DNA from: Methylobacterium nodulans ORS 2060
GTDB lineage: Bacteria; Pseudomonadota; Alphaproteobacteria; Rhizobiales; Beijerinckiaceae
Assembly: GCF_000022085.1 (NCBI RefSeq)
Contig: NC_011894.1
Location: 1,018,501 to 1,082,500, forward strand
Direction: 5' to 3'
DNA: 64,000 nt
In this document: positions 36,291-44,779 of the stretch, piece after piece
How the letters are laid out: every line of letters begins with the position of its first letter
Position numbering within the stretch: the stretch's first letter is position 1
Made by a program: the position numbers and the translations under genes
Notes under the pieces: generated by a model
What the model was told of the DNA's origin: nothing
Seen by the model: the letters and a program-made list of their open reading frames with translations, nothing else
Databases searched by the model: none

Positions 36291-36551
36291 CGCCACGAGA
36301 CCATTCCCGAGACCGGCCGGGGCCGCGTCGCCGGGCTCATCCTCAATTTCGAGGTCGAGGAGCCCGATGCGGTCTATCGGGACGTCCAGGAGGCGGGGCT
36401 GCCGATCCTCGTGCCCTTGCGCGACGAGCCCTTCGGCCAGCGGCATTTCATCACCAGGGACCCGAACGGCGTGCTCATCGACGTGATCAGGCCGATCCCG
36501 CCCACGGCGGAGTTCGCCGCGCAATACGAGGCCTCCACCCTTCCCGCCTGA
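36283..36551 (+). pseudogene. VOC (glyoxalase/bleomycin-resistance) fold protein, N-terminus missing
   Basis: Only the second half of a VOC domain is readable: '[20 protein letters not shown]', then '[20 protein letters not shown]' and 'PNGVLIDVI', which includes the usual metal-side strand ending. About 60 N-terminal residues expected of the family are absent, and the sequence there belongs to the degenerate repeat. No start codon or ribosome-binding site suits the remaining frame. Confidence 0.7.
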
Positions 36552-36565
36552 GGCGGGTCGCCCCC

Positions 36566-36748
36566 GTGCTCAATCTGCTTCGCGGGAAGAAGCACGCCAA
36601 TCCTGCGAAGCTCGAAGAGCGAAGCAGAATGGCGGATAATTTCGTGCGGCAATCGGCAGCGCACAACTGGCGGATGCACCGCAACGACCTGGCCGGCGTA
36701 GTGGACGACGATCAGCGGGAGTTGGAGCGCAGGCTCGCCCGTGGGTAA
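36566..36748 (+). CDS. possible small protein, 60 aa, GTG start
   Basis: A GTG at 36566 opens 'MLNLLRGKKHANPAKLEERS', a basic, helical product ending 'DQRELERRLARG'. No ribosome-binding site stands out and no family is recognised. Codon composition is compatible with coding, but chance cannot be excluded in this GC-rich DNA. Confidence 0.3.
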   Translation: MLNLLRGKKHANPAKLEERSRMADNFVRQSAAHNWRMHRNDLAGVVDDDQRELERRLARG

Positions 36749-36925
36749 GCGTCCCGCCATGTCCGACTCACCCACCCTCGACGCCCCCTCCCCCACCGTC
36801 CTCGCATGGAGCCGCAGGTCGCCGGCCTGTCGCCGGCCATCCCAACCGCTGGCGAGCGAATGTGCTCCGCCACACAGCGCAAGCGGCCCTTCTCCGTAAG
36901 CTCCCACGATTTGCGGAGTGGCGAG

Positions 36926-37126
36926 ATGAGTGATCAAGCCCGACTAAGATTGATCTCGTTTGCCTTCGCCGTACTGTGGACAGCGGCGATGTTGTGGTGG
37001 TCTGCCCCACTGGATGCAGCAGCCGTTACGATCTGGATGGTTGCGGGCGCGGTGGCCGGCTTTCTCTGGCATTGGCTCATGAGCCGATGGCAGCGGTGGT
37101 ACTTTGGCCCAAGGCAGGGTTCCTGA
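36926..37126 (+). CDS. small membrane protein, 66 aa
   Basis: ATG at 36926 with GGAG 11 bases upstream. Two predicted membrane helices ('LISFAFAVLWTAAMLWW' and 'VTIWMVAGAVAGFLWHWLM') joined by a short acidic turn, then a basic aromatic tail 'RWQRWYFGPRQ'. Unknown family. Plausible as an intact gene within the low-GC pocket. Confidence 0.6.
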   Translation: MSDQARLRLISFAFAVLWTAAMLWWSAPLDAAAVTIWMVAGAVAGFLWHWLMSRWQRWYFGPRQGS

Positions 37127-37338
37127 GCCCCTGATCAGCGCTTGAGTGATCCGCGAGGACCGCAGACCAAACCGCGGCCCCCGATCTTAATGACTGCACC
37201 GCGCATGCGTTGTCGGACAGGCGTAAGCTGCCTGTACCTGACGAAGCACCTCTGGACCGTCCCACGGCACAAGCCGGGGCAGTATCGGGGCTTTCCGGTT
37301 TGGGGGGTTCGGCCGTGGCTGAGACATCTGAGAATGAC

Positions 37339-37644
37339 ATGCGGCTCAAGCGTGTGTGCAGCACCAAGACGCCTGAAGAACGACGAGCAGAACTGGCTGA
37401 TTTTCTGGCAAAAGCCGAGTCCGGTCAGATTATCCCCCGGGACAGTTCGGAGCGCGCACTGATTAGAATGCAAGCATATCTCGCTCAATGGGAGATCAAG
37501 AAAATTGATGATGAAATCGCCAACAAAAAAGAGCAAGATGCAGCATTCACATCCTGCCCAGGCGGTTTAAGCAGAGATACGACCTGGCCAACGCCCTCGA
37601 CATCTCCACAGCAGCCGGCTCAGGACCCTATTCGTCCGAGATGA
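37339..37644 (+). CDS. hypothetical protein, 101 aa
   Basis: Start chosen at 37339 ('MRLKRVCSTKTPEERRAELA'); the frame is open from an ATG at 37210. Residues 8-60 form a charged helical region ('AELADFLAKAESGQIIPRDS'), while the last 35 residues are Pro/Ser/Thr-rich and may be read-through after a lesion. No family recognised. Confidence 0.45.
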   Translation: MRLKRVCSTKTPEERRAELADFLAKAESGQIIPRDSSERALIRMQAYLAQWEIKKIDDEIANKKEQDAAFTSCPGGLSRDTTWPTPSTSPQQPAQDPIRPR

Positions 37645-37724
37645 TGGCGTCGAGAATGCGACCGAGGCGCAGGGGCGCATGGCGGCGAGGACCGCTCCCT
37701 TTCCCTGCGCAGAATCATCCCTGG

Positions 37725-38222
37725 TCAACGTACCGTTCCGGCCTCCCCGGCACATGCGCAACTGGTATTCCTCGGCAGATTCCCTGACTGACAATTTCGG
37801 CCGGACGGGGTAAAGCACCTGCCGGTTGGGTATGCATCGTAACCGTCATGTCTTTCAGGGTCTCGTGAGGCTTCTGGGTATTTGCCGCGGTCACTTTCTG
37901 GAAGCTCAGCTGCCGCAGCTTGCATAAAGGTGTATTCGTCACAAAAATCATAGTTTTGATAAGAATTCATTCCTTTCTGGCATTTACCATATCCATCTCT
38001 TATAAGAGCCGCCTTGTCATTGTATCGGCCATAGATTATTCTGTGCCGCGCGTTGCCGGCAGCATGCCGAGTTGGATCAAGGCACCATTTGAGGTTTATT
38101 TTTACATCCGCAAATCTATCATAGTTCAATGTGCAATTTTCTGCAGCGTAAGCGAAACCAGAAATGCACAAACTAACGGACGCCAGAGCGACCAACCGAA
38201 GCGCTTCCCTGCCCATAGCCAA
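37725..38222 (-). CDS. secreted Cys-rich hypothetical protein, 165 aa
   Basis: A typical signal peptide ('ALRLVALASVSLCISGFAYA') precedes a mature part with eight Cys, many Tyr and Asn, and few Leu, consistent with a disulfide-stabilised exported protein. Base composition is visibly less GC-rich than its neighbours, which suggests recent acquisition. I recognise no family and its neighbours give no functional hint. Confidence 0.6.
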   Translation of the reverse strand: MAMGREALRLVALASVSLCISGFAYAAENCTLNYDRFADVKINLKWCLDPTRHAAGNARHRIIYGRYNDKAALIRDGYGKCQKGMNSYQNYDFCDEYTFMQAAAAELPESDRGKYPEASRDPERHDGYDAYPTGRCFTPSGRNCQSGNLPRNTSCACAGEAGTVR

Positions 38223-38264
38223 CTACCATCTTGCTGTTGCCAAGTTAGATAGTCACACAAGTCT

Positions 38265-39428
38265 TCACACCAGCGCAGGCTCCGCCCGGCGCATCGTTTC
38301 GGGCGGATTGATCGCGAGAGCCTGGGCACGCAGTACGGCGATCACCTCGTCCTGCTCCTCGTCCCGCAGGTCCGGGAACAGCGGAAGCGAGAGCGTGCCC
38401 TCCCCCCAGCGGCGCGAGACCGGCAGGTCGGGGATGGCACCGGAGGTGCGGTACAGGGTGAGGCAGGGCACGCTGCGGTAATTCACGGTCGCGCCGATCC
38501 CGGCCTGGCCCAGCGCCTGAAGCACCGCGTCGCGCTGCCCGTCCGGCACATGGATCGGGAAAAGGTGGCGTGCCGAGACGACACCAGCCTCGATGATGGG
38601 CCAGGTGAACGGCGTATTGGCAAGCTCCGCCTCGTAGCGTGCGCAGAGCCGCTCGCGGCGGGCGAGCTGTGCCTCGATCCCGTCGATCTGTGGCTCGAGC
38701 AGGACTGCCAGAAGGTCGGGCAGGTTGGCCTTGGTGCCGAGGCGGGCGATGTCCCAGTGCCGGTAGGTGCCACCCTGGAAGCGCTGGGCGGCGCCGGCCG
38801 ACATGCCGTGCAGGACCGTCTGAACCAGGGCCGCGGCAAGATCCGGATCGTTGGTGATCACAGCCCCCCCTTCCCCACAGGTCACGTTCTTGGTCGCGTA
38901 GAAGGAGAAGATCGCGGCGTCGCCGTCCTGGCCGGGGCGCCGGCCGTTGCGCTTGCCCTCGAAGCAATGCGCCGCATCCTCGATGATCCGGACGGATGCG
39001 GGGATCGCCTTCCGCAGAGCCGGGATGTCGACCATCTGGCCGTAGAGATGGACCGGGATCACCGCTCGGGTCCTCGGCGTCACCGCCTCGGCCACCAGCC
39101 GGTGGTCGATCAGGAGCGTTGCCGGATCGACATCGACGAAGACCGGGGTTGCGCCGACGAGGCGCACGACATTGGCTGTCGCCGCGAAGGTCATGGCGGG
39201 AACGATCACCTCGTCGCCCGGCCCGATATCGAGAGCGAGCAGCGTTGCGATGGCCCCTTGCGTCCAGCTCGAGGTCAGCTTCGCGTGCTGCACACCGAAG
39301 AAACCGCGCAGCTTCTCCTCGACGCGGACGCCCTGGGGGCCGCTCGTCAGGAACGGGCTCGCCAGGACCGCGGCGACGCGGTCGCTGCAGGCGGGCGAGA
39401 GGGCATGCCGGTAGAACGGAACAGCCAT
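38265..39428 (-). CDS. DegT/DnrJ/EryC1/StrS sugar aminotransferase, 387 aa
   Basis: Start at 39428 ('MAVPFYRHALSPACSDRVAA'). PLP-dependent: the lysine that forms the Schiff base is in 'FSFYATKNVTCGEGGAVI' near residue 180, and 'IIEDAAHCFEGKRNGR' carries the cofactor-contacting Asp. Such enzymes aminate keto-sugars bound to nucleotides for O-antigen or capsule. Last gene of the minus-strand glycan cluster, 38 bp from the glycosyltransferase gene. Sugar product unknown. Confidence 0.92.
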   Translation of the reverse strand: MAVPFYRHALSPACSDRVAAVLASPFLTSGPQGVRVEEKLRGFFGVQHAKLTSSWTQGAIATLLALDIGPGDEVIVPAMTFAATANVVRLVGATPVFVDVDPATLLIDHRLVAEAVTPRTRAVIPVHLYGQMVDIPALRKAIPASVRIIEDAAHCFEGKRNGRRPGQDGDAAIFSFYATKNVTCGEGGAVITNDPDLAAALVQTVLHGMSAGAAQRFQGGTYRHWDIARLGTKANLPDLLAVLLEPQIDGIEAQLARRERLCARYEAELANTPFTWPIIEAGVVSARHLFPIHVPDGQRDAVLQALGQAGIGATVNYRSVPCLTLYRTSGAIPDLPVSRRWGEGTLSLPLFPDLRDEEQDEVIAVLRAQALAINPPETMRRAEPALV

Positions 39429-39466
39429 GCGGGTCCTCCCTGGTCCGGGTTCTGATGGGTGACGCG

Positions 39467-40753
39467 TCACCGGGTTTCCGCCGAGCGGGCGACGCCCGCC
39501 GGCCTGTGCTGGATGATCGGGCTTTCCGCGTAGAGCTCCGGCGGAGCCTGATAGAGGGCGCGGATGCGCGCGGCCGCCACGCTCCAGTCTGCGACCTCGC
39601 AGGCCATGCGATAGGCATTGGCCGACATCCGCGCCCATCGGGCCGGATCAATGCGCCCGGCCTCAGCCAGGGTATCGGCCACATGCTCGGCCGTGAGGTC
39701 GGCGACGAGCAGGCCAGCGCCGTATTGTGCCGCCATCTCGTGCAGTCCGGTCTCGCGGGTGACGAGGATGGGCACGCCCAGAAGCTCGGCTTCCAGCGCC
39801 GCTGTCGGCCAATGGTCGAGGCGTGAGGGGATGGCGAAGAAGTCCCATCCCCGCATCACCGCGTCCCGCTCCGGTCCGTAGCGCGGTTCCAGGACTGCGA
39901 CGCGATCCGCGATCCCGAGCGCGCCGGCGCGCACGGCGAGGCTCTCTCCGCCGGCGCCCGGGCCCATCAACACGAGGCGCCCGCGGCCTCCGCGGCGGCA
40001 ATGGAGCGCGAACCCCTCGACCAGCAGGTCGAGCCCCTTGTGGAACACCGCGAGACGCCCGCAGAAACCGAAGACCGGCTCACCATCCGTCCTGCCGTCC
40101 CGCTCGGGCGGCGGCGGACGCCCCGATTCGGAGCTGGAGAAGGCGCCGTTCGGGATCAGGCAGGCCCGCGCGCGAGGCGCAAGCCGTCCGAGTTCGGCCT
40201 GTTCCAGTTCGGTGAGAACGTGGACGAACCGGGCGCCGTTCAGGGCCGCGCGTTCGAGAAGGGTGACGTAGAGGGCGACGAGCGGCTTCTTCACCCGGCC
40301 GTGGCGGTCGAACAGGTGCGAAAAGCAGCTATGCAGGGTGAATATGTAGGGATGGCCGCGCGCCCGCAGGTGACGCGTCAGCGCGACGAAGAGCGGCTTG
40401 CGGGCTCCGTGGAGGTGGAACACGGTGCGCGGCCCTGCCCCGGCGAGCAGGGCCTCGCGGCTCGAAGCCTCCAGAGCGACGAGGTGGCCGAGGAAGATCG
40501 GCCCGGCGAGAGGCACGTGATCGAGCCGGATGCCAGGCGGCACCGCAATGCCGCTGGGATCGTCCGCCACGAAGACGATGCGAGGTGCGTCGCCCGCGCG
40601 CACCTGTTCCAGGGCCAGCGAGCGGGCCATCTGATGGACCCCGTTCGAGGCGGATGGATAGCCCTCGCGGTCGGCAATCACGATATGGCGGATATCGAGG
40701 GGCCCATCCGGAGCGGGCGCCCTGGACGGGCGGGCCGGGCTAGCGGGTCTCAT
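39467..40753 (-). CDS. GT4-family glycosyltransferase, 428 aa
   Basis: Start at the ATG at 40753; a longer frame exists upstream. GT-B features: 'SNGVHQMARSLALEQ' in the acceptor domain, 'VFGFCGRLAVFHKGLDLLVE' opening the donor domain, and 'RLDHWPTAALEAELLGVPIL' as the nucleotide-sugar site with conserved Glu. Cytoplasmic by pattern. Sits between the aminotransferase and epimerase genes, likely one transcript. Confidence 0.88.
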   Translation of the reverse strand: MRPASPARPSRAPAPDGPLDIRHIVIADREGYPSASNGVHQMARSLALEQVRAGDAPRIVFVADDPSGIAVPPGIRLDHVPLAGPIFLGHLVALEASSREALLAGAGPRTVFHLHGARKPLFVALTRHLRARGHPYIFTLHSCFSHLFDRHGRVKKPLVALYVTLLERAALNGARFVHVLTELEQAELGRLAPRARACLIPNGAFSSSESGRPPPPERDGRTDGEPVFGFCGRLAVFHKGLDLLVEGFALHCRRGGRGRLVLMGPGAGGESLAVRAGALGIADRVAVLEPRYGPERDAVMRGWDFFAIPSRLDHWPTAALEAELLGVPILVTRETGLHEMAAQYGAGLLVADLTAEHVADTLAEAGRIDPARWARMSANAYRMACEVADWSVAAARIRALYQAPPELYAESPIIQHRPAGVARSAETR

Positions 40754-40825
40754 CGCGAGCCCCGCGCGCTTGGCACACCGTGCGTGCCTGTCCCGGATCC
40801 TGCGCCGGCCCATACGCATGGGCGA

Positions 40826-41932
40826 TCATGGGGTGACCTCCTCGGCGAGCGGCTCGAGAACCGGACTGCACGCGGTGACCGCTTCGGGGAATGGGGTCCC
40901 AGCAGGCGCTCCGACCGGCGCTCCGTCGAGGAGCCGCAGCCTGTGGCCGGGCTTGCTCAGGAGTTGGCTGTACCATTCCACCGTATGGCAGGCCGGCGTG
41001 TCGCTCAGGCGCTTGCGCCTGAGCGCTCCCTCGATCTCCAGGACCGCTTCGTCGATCGTCAGGCCCGCCACGAAGCCGAAGGTCCGCTCGGCCTTGGAGA
41101 AGCTGACGTGGTAGTCGCGCCGGTCCGGGCCACCTGGCCCGAAGGTGATGAGGGAAGGGACCGCGACGGCACGTTTCACGGCTCGGGCGATGTCGATGAC
41201 CTGATGATTCTGCCAGCCGATATTGAAGGCTTGGCCACCGATGGCCTGCCGCGGCGCGCGCAGGGCGAGCAGGAACGCCTCTGCAACGTCGCGAACGTGG
41301 ACGAGCGGCCGCCATTGCGTGCCGTCGCCCCCAACGGTGATCCGGCCGCGCTCGTGGGCGTCGAGCGTCATCTGGTTCACGACGAGGTCGAAGCGCATGC
41401 GCGGCGACAGGCCGAAGACGGTCGCGTTGCGTAGGGCCGCAGTCGTGAAATGAGCGCAGTTTCGGGCGAGCACCGCCTCTTCGGCCCGCGCGCAGGTCTG
41501 GGCATAGACGGTGAGCGGGTGGAGCGGCGCGTCCTCGGCGAGGTTCATTCCCCGGCCGGCGCCGTAGACGGCGCACGAGCTCGCGAAGAGGTAGCAACGT
41601 ACTCCGGCGCGCTCGGCAGCCATCGCGACGCGCGTGCGGCCCCGCTCGTTGATCGAGCGCGTCAGCTCGGGATCGAGATCGCCGGACGGATCATTCGACA
41701 GGGCAGCAAGATCGATGACGCTATCGCAATCCTCGAAGACGTCGTGCTCGATCGAACGGGTATCCTGACGGATAATCTCAAGGAACGGATGATTACGATG
41801 TCGAGAGAGCGACGCATCTCCAAAGAAAAACATATCCACAGCTTTGACATTATAATTATTTTCAAGCAATGTATGAGCTAGTACAGAACCTATATAGCCC
41901 CCTGCTCCGGTGACTGCGATTTTGTGGCGCAT
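40826..41932 (-). CDS. extended SDR NAD-dependent epimerase/dehydratase, 368 aa, catalytic Lys replaced
   Basis: The Rossmann motif is intact ('AVTGAGGYIGSVLAH'), as are the Ser of 'FASSCAVYG' and the Tyr. The YxxxK motif, however, reads 'YAQTC': the codon is TGC where AAG is expected, so the catalytic Lys is missing. Later conserved segments ('RNATVFGLSPRMRFDLVVNQ', 'PLVHVRDVAEAFL') are present. Normally this family makes or epimerises NDP-sugars. This copy may be inactive, altered or mis-sequenced. The first 90 codons are less GC-rich than the rest. Confidence 0.85.
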   Translation of the reverse strand: MRHKIAVTGAGGYIGSVLAHTLLENNYNVKAVDMFFFGDASLSRHRNHPFLEIIRQDTRSIEHDVFEDCDSVIDLAALSNDPSGDLDPELTRSINERGRTRVAMAAERAGVRCYLFASSCAVYGAGRGMNLAEDAPLHPLTVYAQTCARAEEAVLARNCAHFTTAALRNATVFGLSPRMRFDLVVNQMTLDAHERGRITVGGDGTQWRPLVHVRDVAEAFLLALRAPRQAIGGQAFNIGWQNHQVIDIARAVKRAVAVPSLITFGPGGPDRRDYHVSFSKAERTFGFVAGLTIDEAVLEIEGALRRKRLSDTPACHTVEWYSQLLSKPGHRLRLLDGAPVGAPAGTPFPEAVTACSPVLEPLAEEVTP

Positions 41933-41938
41933 AAAAGT

Positions 41939-42115
41939 GTCCCTCCCAGGGGCTTGTTTCTGAAATATTGCCGACGGGCTTTCATGGTGGGCAATCGATC
42001 ATCAGGGCTAGAACGAAAAAGTGCTTCCCGGCGGGGGTGCGTCCCTCCCAGGGGTTTGCTTCCGAAACATAGCCGACGGGCTTTCACGATGGGCGATCGA
42101 TCATCAGGGTTATGA
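41939..42115. repeat. two direct repeats of about 75 bp, period 102 bp
   Basis: Copy 1 at 41939-42013 and copy 2 at 42041-42115, both beginning GTCCCTCCCAGGGG and ending CGATCATCAGGG, with GCCGACGGGCTTTCA in the centre; about ten differences. They lie directly upstream of the SDR gene, and copy 1 includes its ribosome-binding site. Confidence 0.75.
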
Positions 42116-42124
42116 CGATCTCTC

Positions 42125-42370
42125 TTAATACCTACGAGATCCGGATGAACCAGAGCCGAGCCCGAGCGGGTTGAGGCCGTGCGGGTCGTCGGGGCGTGTC
42201 GATCCGGGGCGAGCAGCAGCTCCACCTGCAACATCTTGCGGAAGAAGCACTTGGCTGCCCTGAGATCCCGCTTGGTGCTCAGCAGGAAGTCGACCGGCTC
42301 CCCGTGCTGGTCGATGGCCTGGTGCAGGGAGCGCCACTGGCCGCGGATCCCGATGCAGGTCTCGTCAGCG
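42125..42370 (-). mobile_element. IS6-family transposase remnant
   Basis: The minus strand encodes an IS6 DDE core start, 'ADETCIGIRGQWRSLHQAID', then 'PVDFLLSTKRDLRAAKCFFR' (strands around the first and second catalytic Asp), but lacks the N-terminal DNA-binding part, the C-terminal Glu region and both inverted repeats. It abuts the truncated gtrA-like gene. Confidence 0.75.
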
Positions 42371-42467
42371 CGGCGGTGCCCCCGGCGAAGAGGAAGCGGA
42401 TCGCGGGCGGCAGCGCCGCAAGCGGCCGCAGCGCCGCCCGGCGGGCCGGCAGGGGGAGCCTGCTCAT
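42371..42467 (-). pseudogene. GtrA-like flippase gene, only the first 30 or so codons left
   Basis: The ATG at 42467 overlaps the GT87 stop (ATGA) and opens 'RPLAALPPAIRFLFAGGTAA', the usual start of GtrA membrane proteins before helix 1. The frame then runs straight into transposase sequence. GtrA proteins move lipid-linked sugars across the inner membrane, so its loss may impair the glycan pathway here. Confidence 0.6.
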
Positions 42468-43837
42468 GCCCGGGCCGGATCCAGCTCGGCCGCGGCCGGG
42501 GCGACGGGGCGGGCGGCCTCGGCCTGGAGCCGGTGCAGGAGGACCAGCACCGCCAGCACCGCCGCGAGCCGCCAGGATTGCAGCGGGGCCGCCAGCGTGC
42601 CGGCAAGGTGCTCCGAGATGTTCCAGTAATTGCCGATCGCCACCAGGCACAGGCCCCACAGGACGAGCCGGCCGCGGCGGCGCGGCGCGTCGGGATCACC
42701 CGCGAGAGCGAAGAACAGGATGACCAGCACCGGGAAGGCGATGCCGTAATGGTGCCCCCAGGCGATCGGCGAGGCGAGGGTGAAGGCCATGGCCGCGGTC
42801 GAGAGGTCGAGGAGGGCCGCCCGGCGCGCCCCGGGGCGCGGGAACAGCGCATAGGCCACGATGAGCACGGACGACCACAGGGTCGCGCTGCGCACCAGCG
42901 GCGTCGGCGGCGGAAACGCCGAGTAGTCGAACTTCAGGACCTCATCGGGGAACATCAGCCCGTTCATCAGCCCGTTGACGGAGGTGTTGTCCCAAAAGAT
43001 CTCCCCGCGCTGCGAGATGTAGGTCAGGACCGACAGGTAATCGAGGTGATTGCCCAACCCGAAGAGGGCGACCGAGGCGGCGAGGCCGAGGCCGAGGCTG
43101 GCGGCCTGGCCCGCCGCGAAGGCCGTCTCCCGCCGGATCAGCGCCCAGACGAGAAACAGGGAGAATTGCGGCTTCACCAGGCAGACGAGGCCGATGCAGA
43201 GCCCGGCCAGGAGCCGGCGTTCCCACAGCCAGAGCAGGCAGGCGAGCGCGAAGAGCGCGTTGAGGAGCGCCTGGACCTGGCCGAGGCGCCAGGCGATCAT
43301 CAGCGGATAGAAGAACAGCGCCGCGCCCGCGAAGAGGGCCGCAAGCAGGCTGGCCGGCCCGGCGCCGCCCGCCCGCAGCGGGCTCTGCGCGATCAGCTGG
43401 CGGCAGATCAGGAAGATCAGGACCGGCATCGCCAGGATGCTCACCCAGACCAGGCGGTTGAGTTCGGGCACGCCCGGCGTGATGCCGAGCGCCTCGAGGG
43501 CGGCGTAGATCAGGAGCGAGCTCGGCGGGTACTGGAACTTGACGTGCTCGACGAAGAACAGGTCGTAGAGGGGCGCCGGATGCGCCGCGGTGATGCGGGC
43601 ATAGGCGCGGCCCATCGGCATCCACGAATCGTCGAGCGCGCCCGCGAGCGTGAACCAGCTGTAGGCGCTGCCCACATAGCCGCCGAGCCGGAGCGCGATG
43701 CCGCAGGCGATCATGGCGGCGATGGCGGAAGCGGCCCAGAGCAGGGGCGGCCGGAGGAGCGGCGCGGCGGGCGGATGCGCGCGGGGCCGCTCGGCCGCGG
43801 CGGCGCGCGCTGTGGCGCGGGAGGCTCCCTCGGACAT
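42464..43837 (-). CDS. GT87-family (DUF2029) membrane glycosyltransferase, 457 aa
   Basis: Start at 43837, preceded by GGGAG; an ATG at 43855 is the alternative. About ten membrane helices. The first periplasmic loop has 'AHPAPLYDLFFVEHVKFQYP', which includes the region where GT-C enzymes hold catalytic acidic residues, and 'LCIGLVCLVKPQFSLFLVWA' is typical of the family. GT87 enzymes use polyprenyl-phosphate sugar donors, mannose in mycobacteria. The downstream gtrA-like gene that would be its partner is truncated. Confidence 0.85.
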   Translation of the reverse strand: MSEGASRATARAAAAERPRAHPPAAPLLRPPLLWAASAIAAMIACGIALRLGGYVGSAYSWFTLAGALDDSWMPMGRAYARITAAHPAPLYDLFFVEHVKFQYPPSSLLIYAALEALGITPGVPELNRLVWVSILAMPVLIFLICRQLIAQSPLRAGGAGPASLLAALFAGAALFFYPLMIAWRLGQVQALLNALFALACLLWLWERRLLAGLCIGLVCLVKPQFSLFLVWALIRRETAFAAGQAASLGLGLAASVALFGLGNHLDYLSVLTYISQRGEIFWDNTSVNGLMNGLMFPDEVLKFDYSAFPPPTPLVRSATLWSSVLIVAYALFPRPGARRAALLDLSTAAMAFTLASPIAWGHHYGIAFPVLVILFFALAGDPDAPRRRGRLVLWGLCLVAIGNYWNISEHLAGTLAAPLQSWRLAAVLAVLVLLHRLQAEAARPVAPAAAELDPARA

Positions 43838-44172
43838 GATGTCTCCCGATTGCATCGCGGCAGGCCGGCCCTCGGCCTGGTGCCGCCGGCTCATCCCGGA
43901 CGATAGAAACGGCGGCCGCGGCGGCCTACGGCCCCTTTCGGGCTAGTGCTTGGGAGCGGCGCCCGATCGATTGAAGCCTCGCTCTGATCGCAGCATATCC
44001 TGTGAGACGTCTGGCGGCCGATCTCGCGAAATACATCGGTTCATCTGCTCTGGATGAGCGGCCCGCCGGTATCGGCGCGGCAAAAAGCTATCAGTGACAG
44101 CCCAAAATGGATGAGGCCGCCAAAGGCCAGGGCAGCCTCTCGCCATCTCACCGCCGAGGTTCGGTTCCAGCG
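43838..44172. other. intergenic stretch, no gene seen
   Basis: 335 bp between the GT87 start and the RTX remnant. It must contain the GT87 promoter on the minus strand. Short open frames on both strands show no recognisable domains. Confidence 0.4.
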
Positions 44173-44376
44173 CTACACGATCGTGAAGTGGCTCGCAGTG
44201 ATCACGGGCTTGTTGTCGAGGGTAGCGAACGGCACAGCCGTAGATGCCGTGCCAGAGCCATCCGCATCATAGGACAGCACGCCTGTGCGGCTATTGTAGA
44301 GAATGCGGTCACTCGCATCGACCGTGGCGCCCTTTACGCCCAGGTCCTTGAACGCTGAGAGTCCGTTGGGAAAGGT
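44173..44376 (-). pseudogene. C-terminal fragment of an RTX/hemolysin-type calcium-binding protein
   Basis: The minus-strand frame reads 'FKDLGVKGATVDASDRILYN', then 'GVLSYDADGSGTASTAVPFA' and ends at TAG (44173-44175). This is the standard last 60 residues of alphaproteobacterial RTX proteins. A TGA interrupts the frame immediately upstream, and no start or calcium repeats precede it. Confidence 0.75.
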
Positions 44377-44620
44377 TCATTTCATAGTTTTTCATAGTTA
44401 TTGACGCAAGAAGCCGGGCTATCGAGGCGAAAAGCATGGCCGCCGCCGAGATGTGAAGCAGCGTATCGTCATCCAGCTTGAGACGGCGCGACACCGTGAG
44501 TGCGCCGATGCTTTGTTCGATCCACAACCGCTTCGGCAAAAGGACAAAGCCTTTCGCGAATTGTGGCCGAAGGACCACTTCCACGACCCGGCCCCGCCGC
44601 GGCGGGCGTTCTCGTTTCAC
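44377..44620 (-). mobile_element. IS5-family transposase C-terminal remnant
   Basis: Minus-strand frame with 'KGFVLLPKRLWIEQSIGALT' and 'LLHISAAAMLFASIARLLAS', matching the usual end of IS5/IS427 transposases (the VVERTFAWL-type segment with catalytic Glu). No N-terminal half and no inverted repeat ends recognised. It borders the RTX fragment. Confidence 0.6.
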
Positions 44621-44779
44621 CCCTCCTGATCAGGCAACCAGCCGCCGGTCGCGACGGCGGCATGGTCCGTCAAACCGCGGCCCATCTTCAGTGATGCGCT
44701 GGCCGTCGTGCGCCGTGCCCTCTGGCGCGAGCAGGGTTTGGAATCGAGCTGAGGATCGCGCAAGTTCCGTCGTCTCGCC

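Noticed and set aside
41939..42115. CRISPR array
   Set aside because: Only two imperfect 75 bp repeats with a 27 bp gap and no cas genes; no other regularly spaced repeats were found in the window.
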